A stretch of 64,000 nt of DNA from Spirodela intermedia (lineage: Eukaryota > Streptophyta > Magnoliopsida > Alismatales > Araceae), in contig LR746265.1 in assembly GCA_902729315.2 (NCBI GenBank), forward strand, positions 2,026,892 to 2,090,891, given 5' to 3'. Both the position numbers and the translations under genes were made by a program. How positions within the stretch are numbered: the stretch's first letter is position 1; each line of letters opens with the position of its first letter. The notes below the pieces were generated by a model. The model was not told the origin of the DNA, searched no databases, and saw only the letters and a list, made by a program, of their open reading frames with translations. Of the stretch, positions 46,139 through 56,828 are shown one piece after another.

Positions 46139-48679
46139 TACGCGCTCCCGAGCTCAGAAACCTAGCTGCCGGTCCCTTTCCATGCCGATGAGACCTATCA
46201 TTTGATTTTCGGAGAAGATGCGGTGCTTGGTGGATAGCGGGGCTCTTGACCTGAAATTTCTGCAGAATGCTAGCTCCGAAGCTCCGATTCCCGCTCTTCT
46301 GAAGCCTTCATCGCTCGATTGATGACCAGATCGCCGTCAAAAACAGCACAGATCATCTACAATCGATGAAAGCCCTCCCTCCTCCCCCTCCCGGGGCACA
46401 ACCAGATATTGCAGGCGGGACCTCACCGACTGGCCGGCTCCGGCGACGTCCCGCAGACGCCGGCGATCTTCCCGGCGGCAGGCTTGGAGATTCTCCGGCG
46501 GAGGAGCTCACCGGAGGGAGCGGTGTATCCCGGCGGGCCACGCCGGCGGGGCCACCGGCGACGTCCCGTGCGAGGCGAGGTCGGGACGAGAAGCTCTAGG
46601 GTTTCGCTCGTGTGCGGCCGCGTGTTTGCGCTTATGTTTAGCACGGACGCCTTCTCCGCGTGCGGGGCTAGGCTTGTGGGAACGACGGCGATAGATCGGA
46701 CGGCTGCTGGTTTGACACGTACGCACGTGCCTATCCTCGTGCGGGGGCCCGCGCAGGTTGGGCGCGCCGAACCCAGCCGTTGGCGAGATTCGAGCTCACC
46801 GGTCTGCTCCTCTCTCTCTCTCTTCGCCTCCTCCATCTGCGACCGCGCGTGCGTGACTCGGTGCAAGGACGACGATTTGAAATAAAGCGAAACGCTGGGC
46901 CGTTTTAACGCTGCCGACAGACCCGCTTTAGTTACGGCAGTAGGTCATCGAGTGGTCAAACGATTGCCCTCACTTGAGAGAAATTCTGATAAAATTTAAA
47001 TATAATTTAATGAAACCAGTTTGTATATAATGCACACTTTACGGGACTTATGATTAATTAAATGGATATTTTTGAAACATTTTTATAGTTGCTTCGTGCA
47101 TATGGAAGCGTGATGAGGGATTTACCATATGAAATATCACTTTGCAGAAATTGGGTTAAAAGGAGAGGCTAACACGTTGCATCTTCAAAAAATAGAAAAA
47201 ACTATGCCTGCATATAAAAGGCATCTAACAACCCAAAATTTCAACTTTCCAACTATAACCACCGAATATATGAATTGCTTACATACTTTAAATGAAAATG
47301 ATTAAGCTTTTGAATGATTTTATATAAATATTTAACTCCAAAAATTATGAATAAAAATATCATGGGACGGACTTTGTGGCTTTAAGATGAGGCCATAATC
47401 TTTTGTGGATTAATTTGAAATGGAAGGTAAAATCTAGTAGCAAAATAACTTTCACTTTGCTTGCAACTAACATATTTCAAAGGTGGATTATAGAAGAACC
47501 TAGGGATTTGGCTAAATGTGTATGGTTTTCTACCAACTTGTAGACTAATGAGTCACTGTTTTAAGTGATTAATTCCCACTTCATATGCTTCTCCATATAC
47601 TTGAGGACCCATAGAATGTAGGGTTGTATTGGCCTAGCTACTCATTCCAAACAAACATAAGTCTGCCTCAAGTAAGCCTCTCCTTTTATGATTCGGAAAA
47701 AAAATAAAGTCCATTTAAATTGATATTGGATTAAACCCAATCATTTTCATGAAGAATTTTGGTTCCTTATTTTTAATATAGTGGTAATAATGCACCTTAA
47801 ATTATAATTTTTCTTATAAATATTTGGTAAAGTTGTGTATTGAGGGATGATTTTTTTTTCTTACAAAATAAAAGTAAGGTATTATTTTTTTCTGGAAAAT
47901 TTCACTTATTTTATCATTGTTGATTTCAAAGACAACATGTATTTTGTTGTTTGTGTCTCCTTCTTATAATTGCTCAAGTTGAGCATGTTGATAGTCATGC
48001 AATCACCTAAAGTAGCCTTTTTATCAATCTTGGCCCACTAGGTTTTGGTCATCTTAAGAATACAATGAATCTTAAGAAAAAAACTTGGATCAATTAACAA
48101 CACGTGACAGCAATTTTATTGTTTGGTGAATCCAAGGTGCACTTGTCTTTTTTCAAGTAGCTTTCTTATACCTATTCAGCTAGGTGGGGCATTGGGCATA
48201 GCTGAAATTCGTTGAGGGAAAAAACATATAGTTGAATCTAAAAGGAACCAATGGTGCTTGATCATCATTACATTACACATGTGAAAGAGAGAGTTCACTA
48301 AGAATGATGATGTGTTGTATTTCCTTAGAACACTAGTACCAATGTAAGTTTCACAGGGAAATTACGTTGTCTTATTCCTTTCATCCTATGAAGATTTATG
48401 TAGATCTCCAAGACTTTATACCGACTCTAACCTATGAAAAAAAATAATTCCATTAGGCATCTCGTTGGTTTTGAGATAATGATTATGTTTGACAAGTCAA
48501 CTCATTCTAAATTTTGTACTATGTTCATGGCATGACTTAATGCAGCTTTGTGTTCTTGATCTGTTAGCATATGAAATACCCAGAATTGCATGAGCCCATT
48601 ATTTGGGCACTTACTTTTCCTAGTTAGCACCGCTAAGAAGAAGCAAGGAAACTTGTTATTTCATCCCCACTATTAGACA
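46139..48679. other. BAM 5' UTR/promoter, then AT-rich repeat-like DNA
   Basis: 46139 to about 46900 is GC-rich and holds the BAM 5' UTR and promoter. The ORFs on both strands here have no family resemblance. From about 46,950 the base composition drops to AT-rich DNA with many stops, like the decayed retroelements elsewhere in the window. I could not identify a protein motif in it. Confidence 0.45.
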
Positions 48680-49100
48680 CTAATGGGCTTTGTGAATTTT
48701 GTCCCCTCGCTAGGAACTTGCATCCTTGCTCCGCCAACGGGGGCAGGCATGAAATCCGCAGCAGTGACCTTGATGCAGTGGAGTTCATGGTGGTGGAGAG
48801 CGGTGAGGACTTGTATGATATATCTAGGAACCACGCCCAAGATTGCACCTAGTTCTATTCCTTGGTGCCATCTCTGCTGCCCGCTCCTGGCACTTCAAGT
48901 CGCCTTGTTCCTTGGCACCGACGTGGCCTTGGAGTCACCATCTCGCACACTGTCACGGATGGCAGCACGACGACATACTTCCTAAAGGTGTGGGTGGCGG
49001 CTTGCTGACTGCTTGTAGGCGACATGGTGGTGCAGCCGTCACCATCTTATGACAAGAGCATTATCTGAGATCCTAGGGACTTGGATAGTATCTTCCTCCG
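48680..49100 (+). pseudogene. BAHD acyltransferase pseudogene fragment
   Basis: A GC-rich island in AT-rich DNA. With frame changes it reads ...RHEIRSSDLDAVEFMV, YDISRNHAQDCT, a stop, then LLALQVALFLGTDVAL. A frameshift follows, then GVTISHTVTDGSTTTYFLKV, which holds the BAHD H-x-x-x-D motif (HTVTD). A further break is followed by VVQPSPSYDKSII and DPRDLDSIFL. The order and spacing fit the middle of a clade of BAHD enzymes that includes flavonoid/anthocyanin glycoside malonyl- and coumaroyl-transferases. The similarity ends exactly where the copia LTR begins (49101), and neither the N-terminal nor the C-terminal (DFGWG) half is seen. It has at least two frameshifts and two stops, so it is not functional. 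Confidence 0.8.
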
Positions 49101-49695
49101 TGTTGACGACGTTAGTCCATCATAGCTGACCCATTCAGGAGACGTGTGAGAGGACCTCTCCCGTCTGACTCGCTCGAGAGACATGTGAAGTAAGGGGATG
49201 ATGACACAGTAGTCACGTCGACCCTTATGACCTATTTGGGGTGGTGTAGAGAGAGAACGAGGGTGGTTGCAACGTCACATTTGAGATGTATAGCCTCAAT
49301 TACACATAGATCGAGATGCTTCTTTTTATAGAGCAATTATCTTTTTATGTTTTATATAAATAAGATATATATTTCCTCTTTTTTGAGTACGATAAACTAC
49401 AATTTCTCTCTTAATTCTATTTTCTCTCTCCATCAACTTTATTCCTCTTTTTAGTATCCTCTCTCTCTTCTATTGTAGGTAAAGTTTTTATAGAAGTAGA
49501 TAATAATCTATTGTTAATTTTCTAGTGAGTCATCTCAAAGGCATTGAGACATGGATTAGAAGTATTTTGTAGAAGTCTTATTCTCATCAAGATTCCTTAT
49601 AGTTTGGTGATTTCTCTTCTATTTATTTTCATTGATATCCAGAAATTAAGTTTTCGTTGTTATTGTAACCATGTGCTTGCATGTTTTCTCCTACA
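49101..49695 (+). repeat. 5' LTR of the Ty1/copia element
   Basis: About 595 bp from TGTTGAC to ...CTACA. It is followed by AATATTAGAGCT, which is close to the copia primer-binding site (TGGTATCAGAGC, initiator tRNA-Met). A TATA-like TATATAAATAAG lies at about 49360. Confidence 0.78.
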
Positions 49696-52600
49696 ATTAA
49701 TATTAGAGCTAGGTTTGATTATTTCTAAATTTATTATGACTTCTAAAGTTCATACTAACATCTAGAAGTTGGATAAGTCTTTTAATTTTAATCTATGAAA
49801 GCATCGTGTGTATGATGCATTATTGTAGATTGACTTGTATAAGATTTTAGATGGTCCAAAGTCAAACAAGATCAATGTTGATGATTGAGAGATAATAGAG
49901 AAGAAGACTGGAGATTTTATTCGTATATGTTTGTCTGATTAGACTCTTTAGTAGGACATAGATGAATATAATCCAAAAGAACTCTGAAAAAAATTAGAGA
50001 AACGATGTCCACCAAAGTCAATGATGAACAAATTGACATTAAAGAGAAAGCTATTCAAGTTACGAATGTCAGATGGAGATGATTTTACATCTCATATTGA
50101 TTATTTTAATCAATTACTGAATGATTTACTTCATATGAAATCAGATTTTTTTTAATGAGAACAAAATTATTATTCTACTTGTTTCTTTCTCTAATTCATA
50201 CGATCTTTTTGTTACGACCTTATTGCATGACAATACATACTTATTCTCGAAGATGTTATTAACTCATTGATAGAGTATTATCATCAAAAGAAGTATGTTG
50301 GTGAGGCTCGTTATGAAGGTTTAGAAGTGAAGTGTGAAAGAGAATGTGAAAGACAGAAGGAGAAATAATCTTTAGGAGACAAAAAGAGTTAGTCTAAATC
50401 ACAGATAAATTAGTTGAAAAATTAAACTTATCACAAGTGTCATGAGAAGGGACACTTTCAAAGAGATTGTCTGAAGAATTAGAGTGATAAGACAACAAAT
50501 GGTAAATCTAATTCAGCTAATGTTGCAAAAATTGAAGATAGAGAAGATGGTGAAGTTTATTATGAACTTATTGCAATTGAGGAGTTGTCGAACACATGGA
50601 TTCTTGATATTGATTATTCTTATCATGTGTCATAATACTGACTGATTTAACTCATACATGAATACAACAAGATTCAAATATTTGATAGAATAGTTCGAGA
50701 GCTTGAAAATATTTGTCATGTTCTAATATTACACCAAAAATTAATTTTGTTTGGAGTATTGGAGACGAATGAATATTACTTCAAAAGAGAGAATGAGATC
50801 CTCAAGATTATAAAGGGATCACTTATTGTGATGAAAAGAAAATATCAATAAGTAAATATTTATAAATATGAGGAGAGTATTGTTGTAGGTGAAGTTTGGG
50901 TTACGACATCGACTTATTTCATGATTGATGACACAATTTAATAGTACTTACGATTGAGTCATATGAGTGAGATAGGTATGCATACACGAGGATTGTTAGT
51001 TGGTGTGAGAATTTGTAAATTGAATTTTTATAAGTATTATACCATAAAAAAATAATGTAGGGTAACATTCAAGACAAAAAAGTATGATACAGGTGGTGTG
51101 TTGGATTATGTTCATTCAGATATATATGGTTCGATTAACGTGACGTCGATGAGTGATGTTCGATATTTTATAACCTTTGCAGATGATCTTTTCAAGAAAG
51201 TTTAGGTATTCTTCTTAAAGCACAAGTCTGAAGTATTTGTAAAGTACAAGACTTGATACAAAAGTGAAGAATAAAACGGAGAAGAAGATCAAAGTCTTGT
51301 GGACTGACAATGGTACATAATTTAAGAATTCTAAATTTTATCAATTTTATGATAAACATAGTATTCAACGTCATTAAACGGTGAAGAAAACTCTGCAGCA
51401 AAATGGTATTGTTGAGGGGATGAACCGCATGACTATTGGAGAGCACAGTGTTTACGGCTAAATGCCGTCTTGTCCAAAAAAAATAGACGAAAACTGTGAG
51501 TATAACAACTTATTTGGTAAATAGATCATCAAATTCTGCTCTTGATGAGAAAGTTGTTGAAAAGGTATGGACTAGAAATCTTATTAACTATTTGAATTTG
51601 TATATATTTAGATGTCCAAGATGTGTTCTTACACCTACTGATGAGAGATTGAAGCTAGATTCAAAGTCGAAAAAATATATCTTCTTAGGCCATAACATTG
51701 AGGTGAAGGGATATTGACTTTAGAATTCAGAGGTGAAGAAAGTTATTTTCAATAGGGATGTGATTTTTGATGAAGATCACATGTTAGAGTCCTTTTCTAC
51801 ATAATAGAAGGTTCATGAATCTGATGATACTCGAGTTATACACAGAGATAGGTTGGAGGTGGAGGTTGTGTAGAGTTCTCCTAATTTTATTATAAGTAAA
51901 GATCGAGTTATAAAATGATGAAATATTTTTGATTATATTGCTACTGGTCGGAGTAGGCGTGAAGTAAGACCTCCTACTAGTCTTGATGATTATATTGTCT
52001 TTGTATTATTTGCAAGAGATGATGAGTTCACAACTTTTCAGGAGTCAATTAATTATTTTGAAAAAGATAACTAAATACAAACGATGTCTGAGAAATAAAC
52101 ATCCTTAGACAAGAACCACACTTAGGAATTAGTGGATTTTCTTATAGGGAAGTAAGCTATTGGGTGTAAATGGTATATAATAAGAAGTCACTGATGATTA
52201 ATGGTGATCAACCTCAATACAAGATAAGGTTTGTTATAAAAAGTTTTACACAAAAGCAAAGAATTGATTATATAAAAAAAAAAATCACATGTTGTGAAGC
52301 ACACGTCTATTTGTTTCATGTTAGCCATCATTGTACATGAAGAAATGGAGCATGAGCAATTAGATGTGAAGATAACGTTTCTTCATAAAGATTTGAAGGA
52401 GACTATTTACATATAGTAGTCATAGAATTTCATTGTGCAAGGGTCAGAATGTCTTATTTATCACCTAAAGAAGTTCCTTTATGGGTTGAATCATGCATCA
52501 AGACAATAGTACAAGAAGTTTAACTCTTATATGTTGAAGATTGACTATACGATATGTAATTTTAACTCTTGTGTTTATATGAGTACTTGTGATGATAATT

Positions 52601-53593
52601 TTCTTATTATTTTGATACTCTATGTTTAATGATATGTTCATTGTTTCGAAAAATTCACATGAGATTATTAAATTGAAGTCACTATTGGGCACAAAATTCA
52701 ACATGAAGAATCTTGGTGTAACAAAAATTTTTTTTGGTATGAAGATCTATAAAGATCAAGAGTTAGGTCAATTATGATTGACTTAGAGGAGCTATCTTTC
52801 AAAGGTGGTGAATTTATTTGGCATGAATAATGTTAAAATAGTAAGCACTACTCTGACTAGTCATTTCAGAATATCTATTTCTTAGTGTCTGACATCTAAG
52901 GAATATATTATTGAGATGAAGTAAATTTTTTATGTTAGTGCAGTTGACTCTCTCATGTATGTTATGATTTGTACTAGACTAGATATTGTTCATAAAGTTG
53001 GGCTTATGAACAAATTTATGAGTAATTTAAGAAATGAGTATTGGAATGTAGTGAAGTAGATTATTCGATATCTAAAAGATTTTTTAGATTTTAGAATTCA
53101 TTTTGACCAACAAAATTATCTTTCTGTTGTTGGCTTTGTTGATGTAGATTTCATTGGAGATTTAAATCATTATAGTTATATTATCTACAATTGAGGCGGA
53201 GTACCTAGTAGCTATTGAAGCGGTCAAATAGGCCTTGTAGTTCAAAAAATTATTGAGCAAACTTAGGATTTGATAAGGTGAAGTTCCTCTACATTGTGAC
53301 AGTCATAGTATTATTTGTTTAGTAAAGAATTATGTATATCATATACGATCAAACTATATTGATGTGTGGTATCACGACATTCGTGAGTTAGTGAATTCTA
53401 GAGATATTTCTCTATAGAAGATTCACATGGAGGAGAATGTCGCGAATATGTTGACAAAAGTTATCACATTAGAGAAGTTCAAATATTATTTAAATTTGAT
53501 TCATATTGTAGGTACCTTCTAGAAGGTGAAGAATTTACAGCATGGATGAACATCAACTTCAGGTACAACGATGATGGCTGCCAAAATAGAGTT

Positions 53594-54157
53594 TGTTGAC
53601 GGTGTCAATCCATCATGGTTGACTCATTTAGGAGACATGCTAGAGAACCTCTCATGTCTCAACTATTTAGGAGACGTGCAAGAGAACCTCTCTTGTCTTA
53701 CTCACTTAGGAGACGTGCAAGATGTAAGGGGGTGGTGACATGGTAGTCATGTCGACCCTTATGACCCGTTCAGGGGTCATGTAGAGAGAGAACGAAGGTG
53801 GTTGCAGCCATCACAGCCATCATACCCGAGATGTGTGGGCTCGATTAAATGTAAATCGAGATACTTTCTTTTAGATAACTGTTGTTTTTTCTGTTTTCTA
53901 TAAATAAGGCATATATTTTTCTTTTTTTGAGTACGATAGACAACAATTTCTCTCTTGATTTTATTATCTCTCTATCAACTCTATTCTTCTTTTTGGTATT
54001 TTCTTTCTCTTCTATTATAAGTGAAGTTCTTATAGAAAGAGATAAGAGTTCATTGTTAACTCTCTAGTGTGTGAGTCATCTTAAGGGTATTGAGACGTAG
54101 ATTAGAGGTATTTGATGAAAGTATTATTGTCATCAAGATTCTTTATAGTTAAGTAAT
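53594..54157 (+). repeat. 3' LTR of the Ty1/copia element, truncated
   Basis: It aligns with the 5' LTR from TGTTGAC onward, including GTCGACCCTTATGACC, GTAGAGAGAGAACGA and the TATA-like TATAAATAAGGC. It also carries extra internal copies of a TTAGGAGACGTGCAAGA-like segment (about 53630-53720). Similarity stops near 54157, about 100 bp short of the full length. Confidence 0.82.
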
Positions 54158-54394
54158 TTGTTAGAGATCGGCATGGCACTTTCAGGGACCTCATGAGAAG
54201 GTTCGGTGCCCCCTTCATCAACTATCTGTCGGAGGCGTCTTCACCATAGTCTCTCATTTCTATCCAACGCTCGAGGTTTACGTCATCTTAAAATAAGGAA
54301 AACTTATGTTCTTGGCCACTATTATTTTTGTCATATTTGTCATGTTCAGGAGACTGTGTGTGCATTTATATGCACGTATATACATATATAGTGA

Positions 54395-54436
<42 letters not shown>

Positions 54437-54980
54437 GTATTTTGGCTAACGAAGAGATTGCAATACCATTGCATACATTAAATAGTATACTCAACCAATT
54501 AAAATCCACTATGAGGTGAACGCTAACTATTTCCTGAAAAAGAAGAATGATTTCCTCTATAATAATATTGACTATAGATTCTCGCTGATCCCAGCAAATG
54601 AAAATGCCAAAATCTTTAAGAAAGGAGTATGGCATTCAATTTAGAAGTTATTTACAAATGCATAACCATATATAAACAACGACATCAACTAATCGAAAAG
54701 GTTAGAGGAAATAAACATAGTATCAAAACGGTGAGCCACTAAAAAAAATATCACATATAAAATATTTCTTTCCATGCAACATATAAAATGATTAATTTTT
54801 TTAAAATAACCCCTGTTTCATCTCCTAGAGATAAATACGGTAAAAGACACAGTCAAACACGGCGACCTTATTCATTTAACTTATTCGATACGAGGGGTTA
54901 GAAATTTTGTAATGTTTATGAGGTTAGAGAGAGTAGGCGGACGGAATATTTTCATTGAAACTCATCACCCTTGTCCTCAA
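54158..54980. other. Spacer between two LTR elements
   Basis: Contains a short GC-rich piece (about 54165-54240) of unknown origin and a compound (GT)n(GA)n microsatellite at 54391-54438. The rest is AT-rich. No gene seen. Confidence 0.5.
54391..54438. repeat. Compound (GT)n(GA)n microsatellite
   Basis: GT run of about 24 bp passing directly into a GA run of about 23 bp. Confidence 0.95.
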
Positions 54981-55178
54981 TGTTTATGTTCTACGGGCTT
55001 GCCATATCTAGGTTTATGGGCTTTCCAGGTAGGATTATATGAGGATCGTACGAGGTTTGGTAATGTTTGACCTTTCGTCCGTTCTACCCCTCTCGTCTTC
55101 CTTCCTCTTGTCCTTTCTCTCTCTCTCTTGTAAGTATGGTGTTGCCACCTTGTTCCCATCTCTCTATCTTTGCTAGCA
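54981..55178 (+). repeat. 5' LTR of the pol-less element
   Basis: About 198 bp, TGTT...GCA. It is shorter than the right copy because of internal deletions. The primer-binding-site-like sequence starts right after it. Confidence 0.72.
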
Positions 55179-56588
55179 CGGTATCAGTGCCATTAGAGCA
55201 TTGCCATCTCACGTTGTTAGGGTTTCTGTTGCCCTAAGAGCTTCCCTTGCCGCCATGCCACTGACCACCCCTAGGGTTTTCGTCAGAACCAGATCCCTTT
55301 GTCCTCAGCCTACCATCCTCTCTCTTCTCTTTGTCCTCTAATGCCAACTTGTCATCCTCTCTCTCCGTAAGAGCCAGGTCGTCATCTCCTCGTTCTCGCA
55401 GAGGTTCTCTTCGACGTCCTCATTCTCATTCTCGTTCTCCTCATCTCCGTTCTCTTCTTCTTCCTCCTCAGGCCCGCCTTTCTCCCTCATCTCCGGTTCT
55501 TCCTCCTAGCCCGTTTCATCTTCCGGGGATTCTAGATCAAAGTCATTTTCTTCACCTTCTGCCGCCACTTCCACAATATCGTTCTCGCCATCTACCATGT
55601 GACGCCTGGCTTCGGTGCAGGCTCAATCCTTCGGTTTCAGGGCCTCCTCTTGTTCCAATATCTTTGCCTCCGCCGCCGTTACCTCCCTTGTTCCCCTCGT
55701 TCTCCTCTCCTTTTCGCTGTTCTCTTTAGATCTTGGTACTTGCTCGTCCTTCGTATTGGGCTTGGCTTTTTGGGCTTGGTCTATTTGGTATTGGGGTTAT
55801 TCTCTTTGATATGGGTATTTGGTATTATTCTCTCCTTCGCCCTCATCATGCTCCTCTCTCTCTGGTTCTGCCATTGCCTAGTTGATCTTGTTCCCCTCTT
55901 CTCTTTCTCGGCCACTTGATCCCCACCCCCTCTTCCATTTGGTCTCTCTCCTCTCTCTTTCCCAGGACTGCGTGTTCACTCCCATTCTTCTCAGTATTTG
56001 GTCTGCTCTTCCCAGAATTTGGTCCCTCTTAGCAGTGCGATGACGTCGGATCCTCTCTCTCTCTCTCTATCACTCTCACTCACTCTCAGTAACGGGCTCG
56101 GGCCCCTCTCTACGCTCTCTCTCCTTTGGTCCTGGGCATGTTCTCCTTATTTGGTCCTCAGAATCCGATTGTTCCCTCTCCTTTGGTCCTCATCGGATCT
56201 TGGAATTGTTGGTCTTCTTCAGACCTTGGTCGCTTGCTCTCTGTCTCTCTCTTGGTCATCATCGGATATTAGTCACTCGCTCTCTCTCTTGGTTGCCTCT
56301 TTCTATCCCTGTTGGTCTCTTACTAGCTCTCTCTCCTCTCCTCGGGCTTCCTTCTCCGTCCCCTCTCTCTTCCTCTACTCTCTTCCACATTCGCCTCCTT
56401 AGTATGGTTTGTTCCTTAGCTAGAAAAAGATCGGAAACTTCCTTTTCTTAGGTCGATTCCAGGTTTTGAACCTTGGTCTTTCTGGCGATCCTCGTCCTTG
56501 ACCTCAAAACGATGGAAGTTAACCACTTAATGGCTGTTTGCACAAGACTCTCTATATTATCTACTACATCATGAGTTTGAAGGGGGGG

Positions 56589-56828
56589 TGTTAGATATAG
56601 TCGTACTATGGGAACGCCATATCTCGGTTTATGAGTTTTTCATGTTTTGGGTCACTGTTATGGCCTTGCCATATTCATTCCTTGTCATTTTATCGTACTT
56701 ATAACATTATATGCAGGTAATACGAGGCTTTTCTGTGTCGCCACCTCTCGTCTTCCTTCCTCCCCTTCCTCTTTCCCTTGTAGATATGGTGTCGCCACCA
56801 TGTCCCCGTCTTTCTATCTTTGTTAGCA
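56589..56828 (+). repeat. 3' LTR of the pol-less element
   Basis: 240 bp from TGTTAGATATAG to TTGTTAGCA, directly after a polypurine tract. Confidence 0.78.

Larger units (their letters stand above)
49101..54157 (+). mobile_element. Decayed Ty1/copia LTR retrotransposon
   Basis: The LTRs start TGTTGAC at 49101 and 53594. Between them the copia order is seen as broken frames. Gag lies at about 49740-50600, with a zinc-knuckle relic KCHEKGHFQRDC near 50440. Integrase lies at about 51090-51800 (LDYVHSDIYGSINVTSM, RYFITFADD, IKVLWTDNGT, QQNGIVEGMNRM). RT relics lie at about 52150-52900, and the RNase H/tail at about 53190-53520 (KIHMEENVANMLTKV). The copy has in-frame stops throughout, many looking like C-to-T changes (CAG/CGA to TAG/TGA), and no intact ORF. 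The 3' LTR lacks its end, so a target duplication cannot be checked. It sits against the BAHD fragment, suggesting insertion into it. Confidence 0.9.
54981..56828 (+). mobile_element. Non-autonomous, pol-less LTR retrotransposon (TRIM/LARD-like)
   Basis: Two related terminal repeats flank a 1.4-kb interior. The left LTR (about 54981-55178) and right LTR (56589-56828) share GCCATATCT.GGTTTATG near the start and, near the end, a long shared block: CTCTCGTCTTCCTTCCTC and the tail TCTATCTTTG.TAGCA. Directly after the left LTR is CGGTATCAGTGCC, close to the initiator-tRNA-Met primer-binding site. Directly before the right LTR is a polypurine tract (GAAGGGGGGG). Both LTRs start TGTT and end CA. Flanks CTCAA (54976-54980) and CTAAA (56829-56833) match at 4 of 5 bases, as a decayed target duplication would. 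The interior is C/T-rich with Ser/Pro/Leu/Arg frames (e.g. 55331-55729) and no gag or pol motif. Confidence 0.8.

Noticed and set aside
46353-46885. Overlapping ORFs on both strands upstream of BAM
   Set aside because: GC-rich promoter/5' UTR DNA produces chance open frames; no motif on either strand.
54165-54240. Downstream half of the BAHD gene beyond the copia element
   Set aside because: The GC-rich piece there does not translate to BAHD C-terminal motifs in any frame I read.
55331-56402. Ser/Pro/Leu-rich ORFs
   Set aside because: Low-complexity CT-rich interior of the pol-less LTR element; no gag features such as a zinc knuckle.
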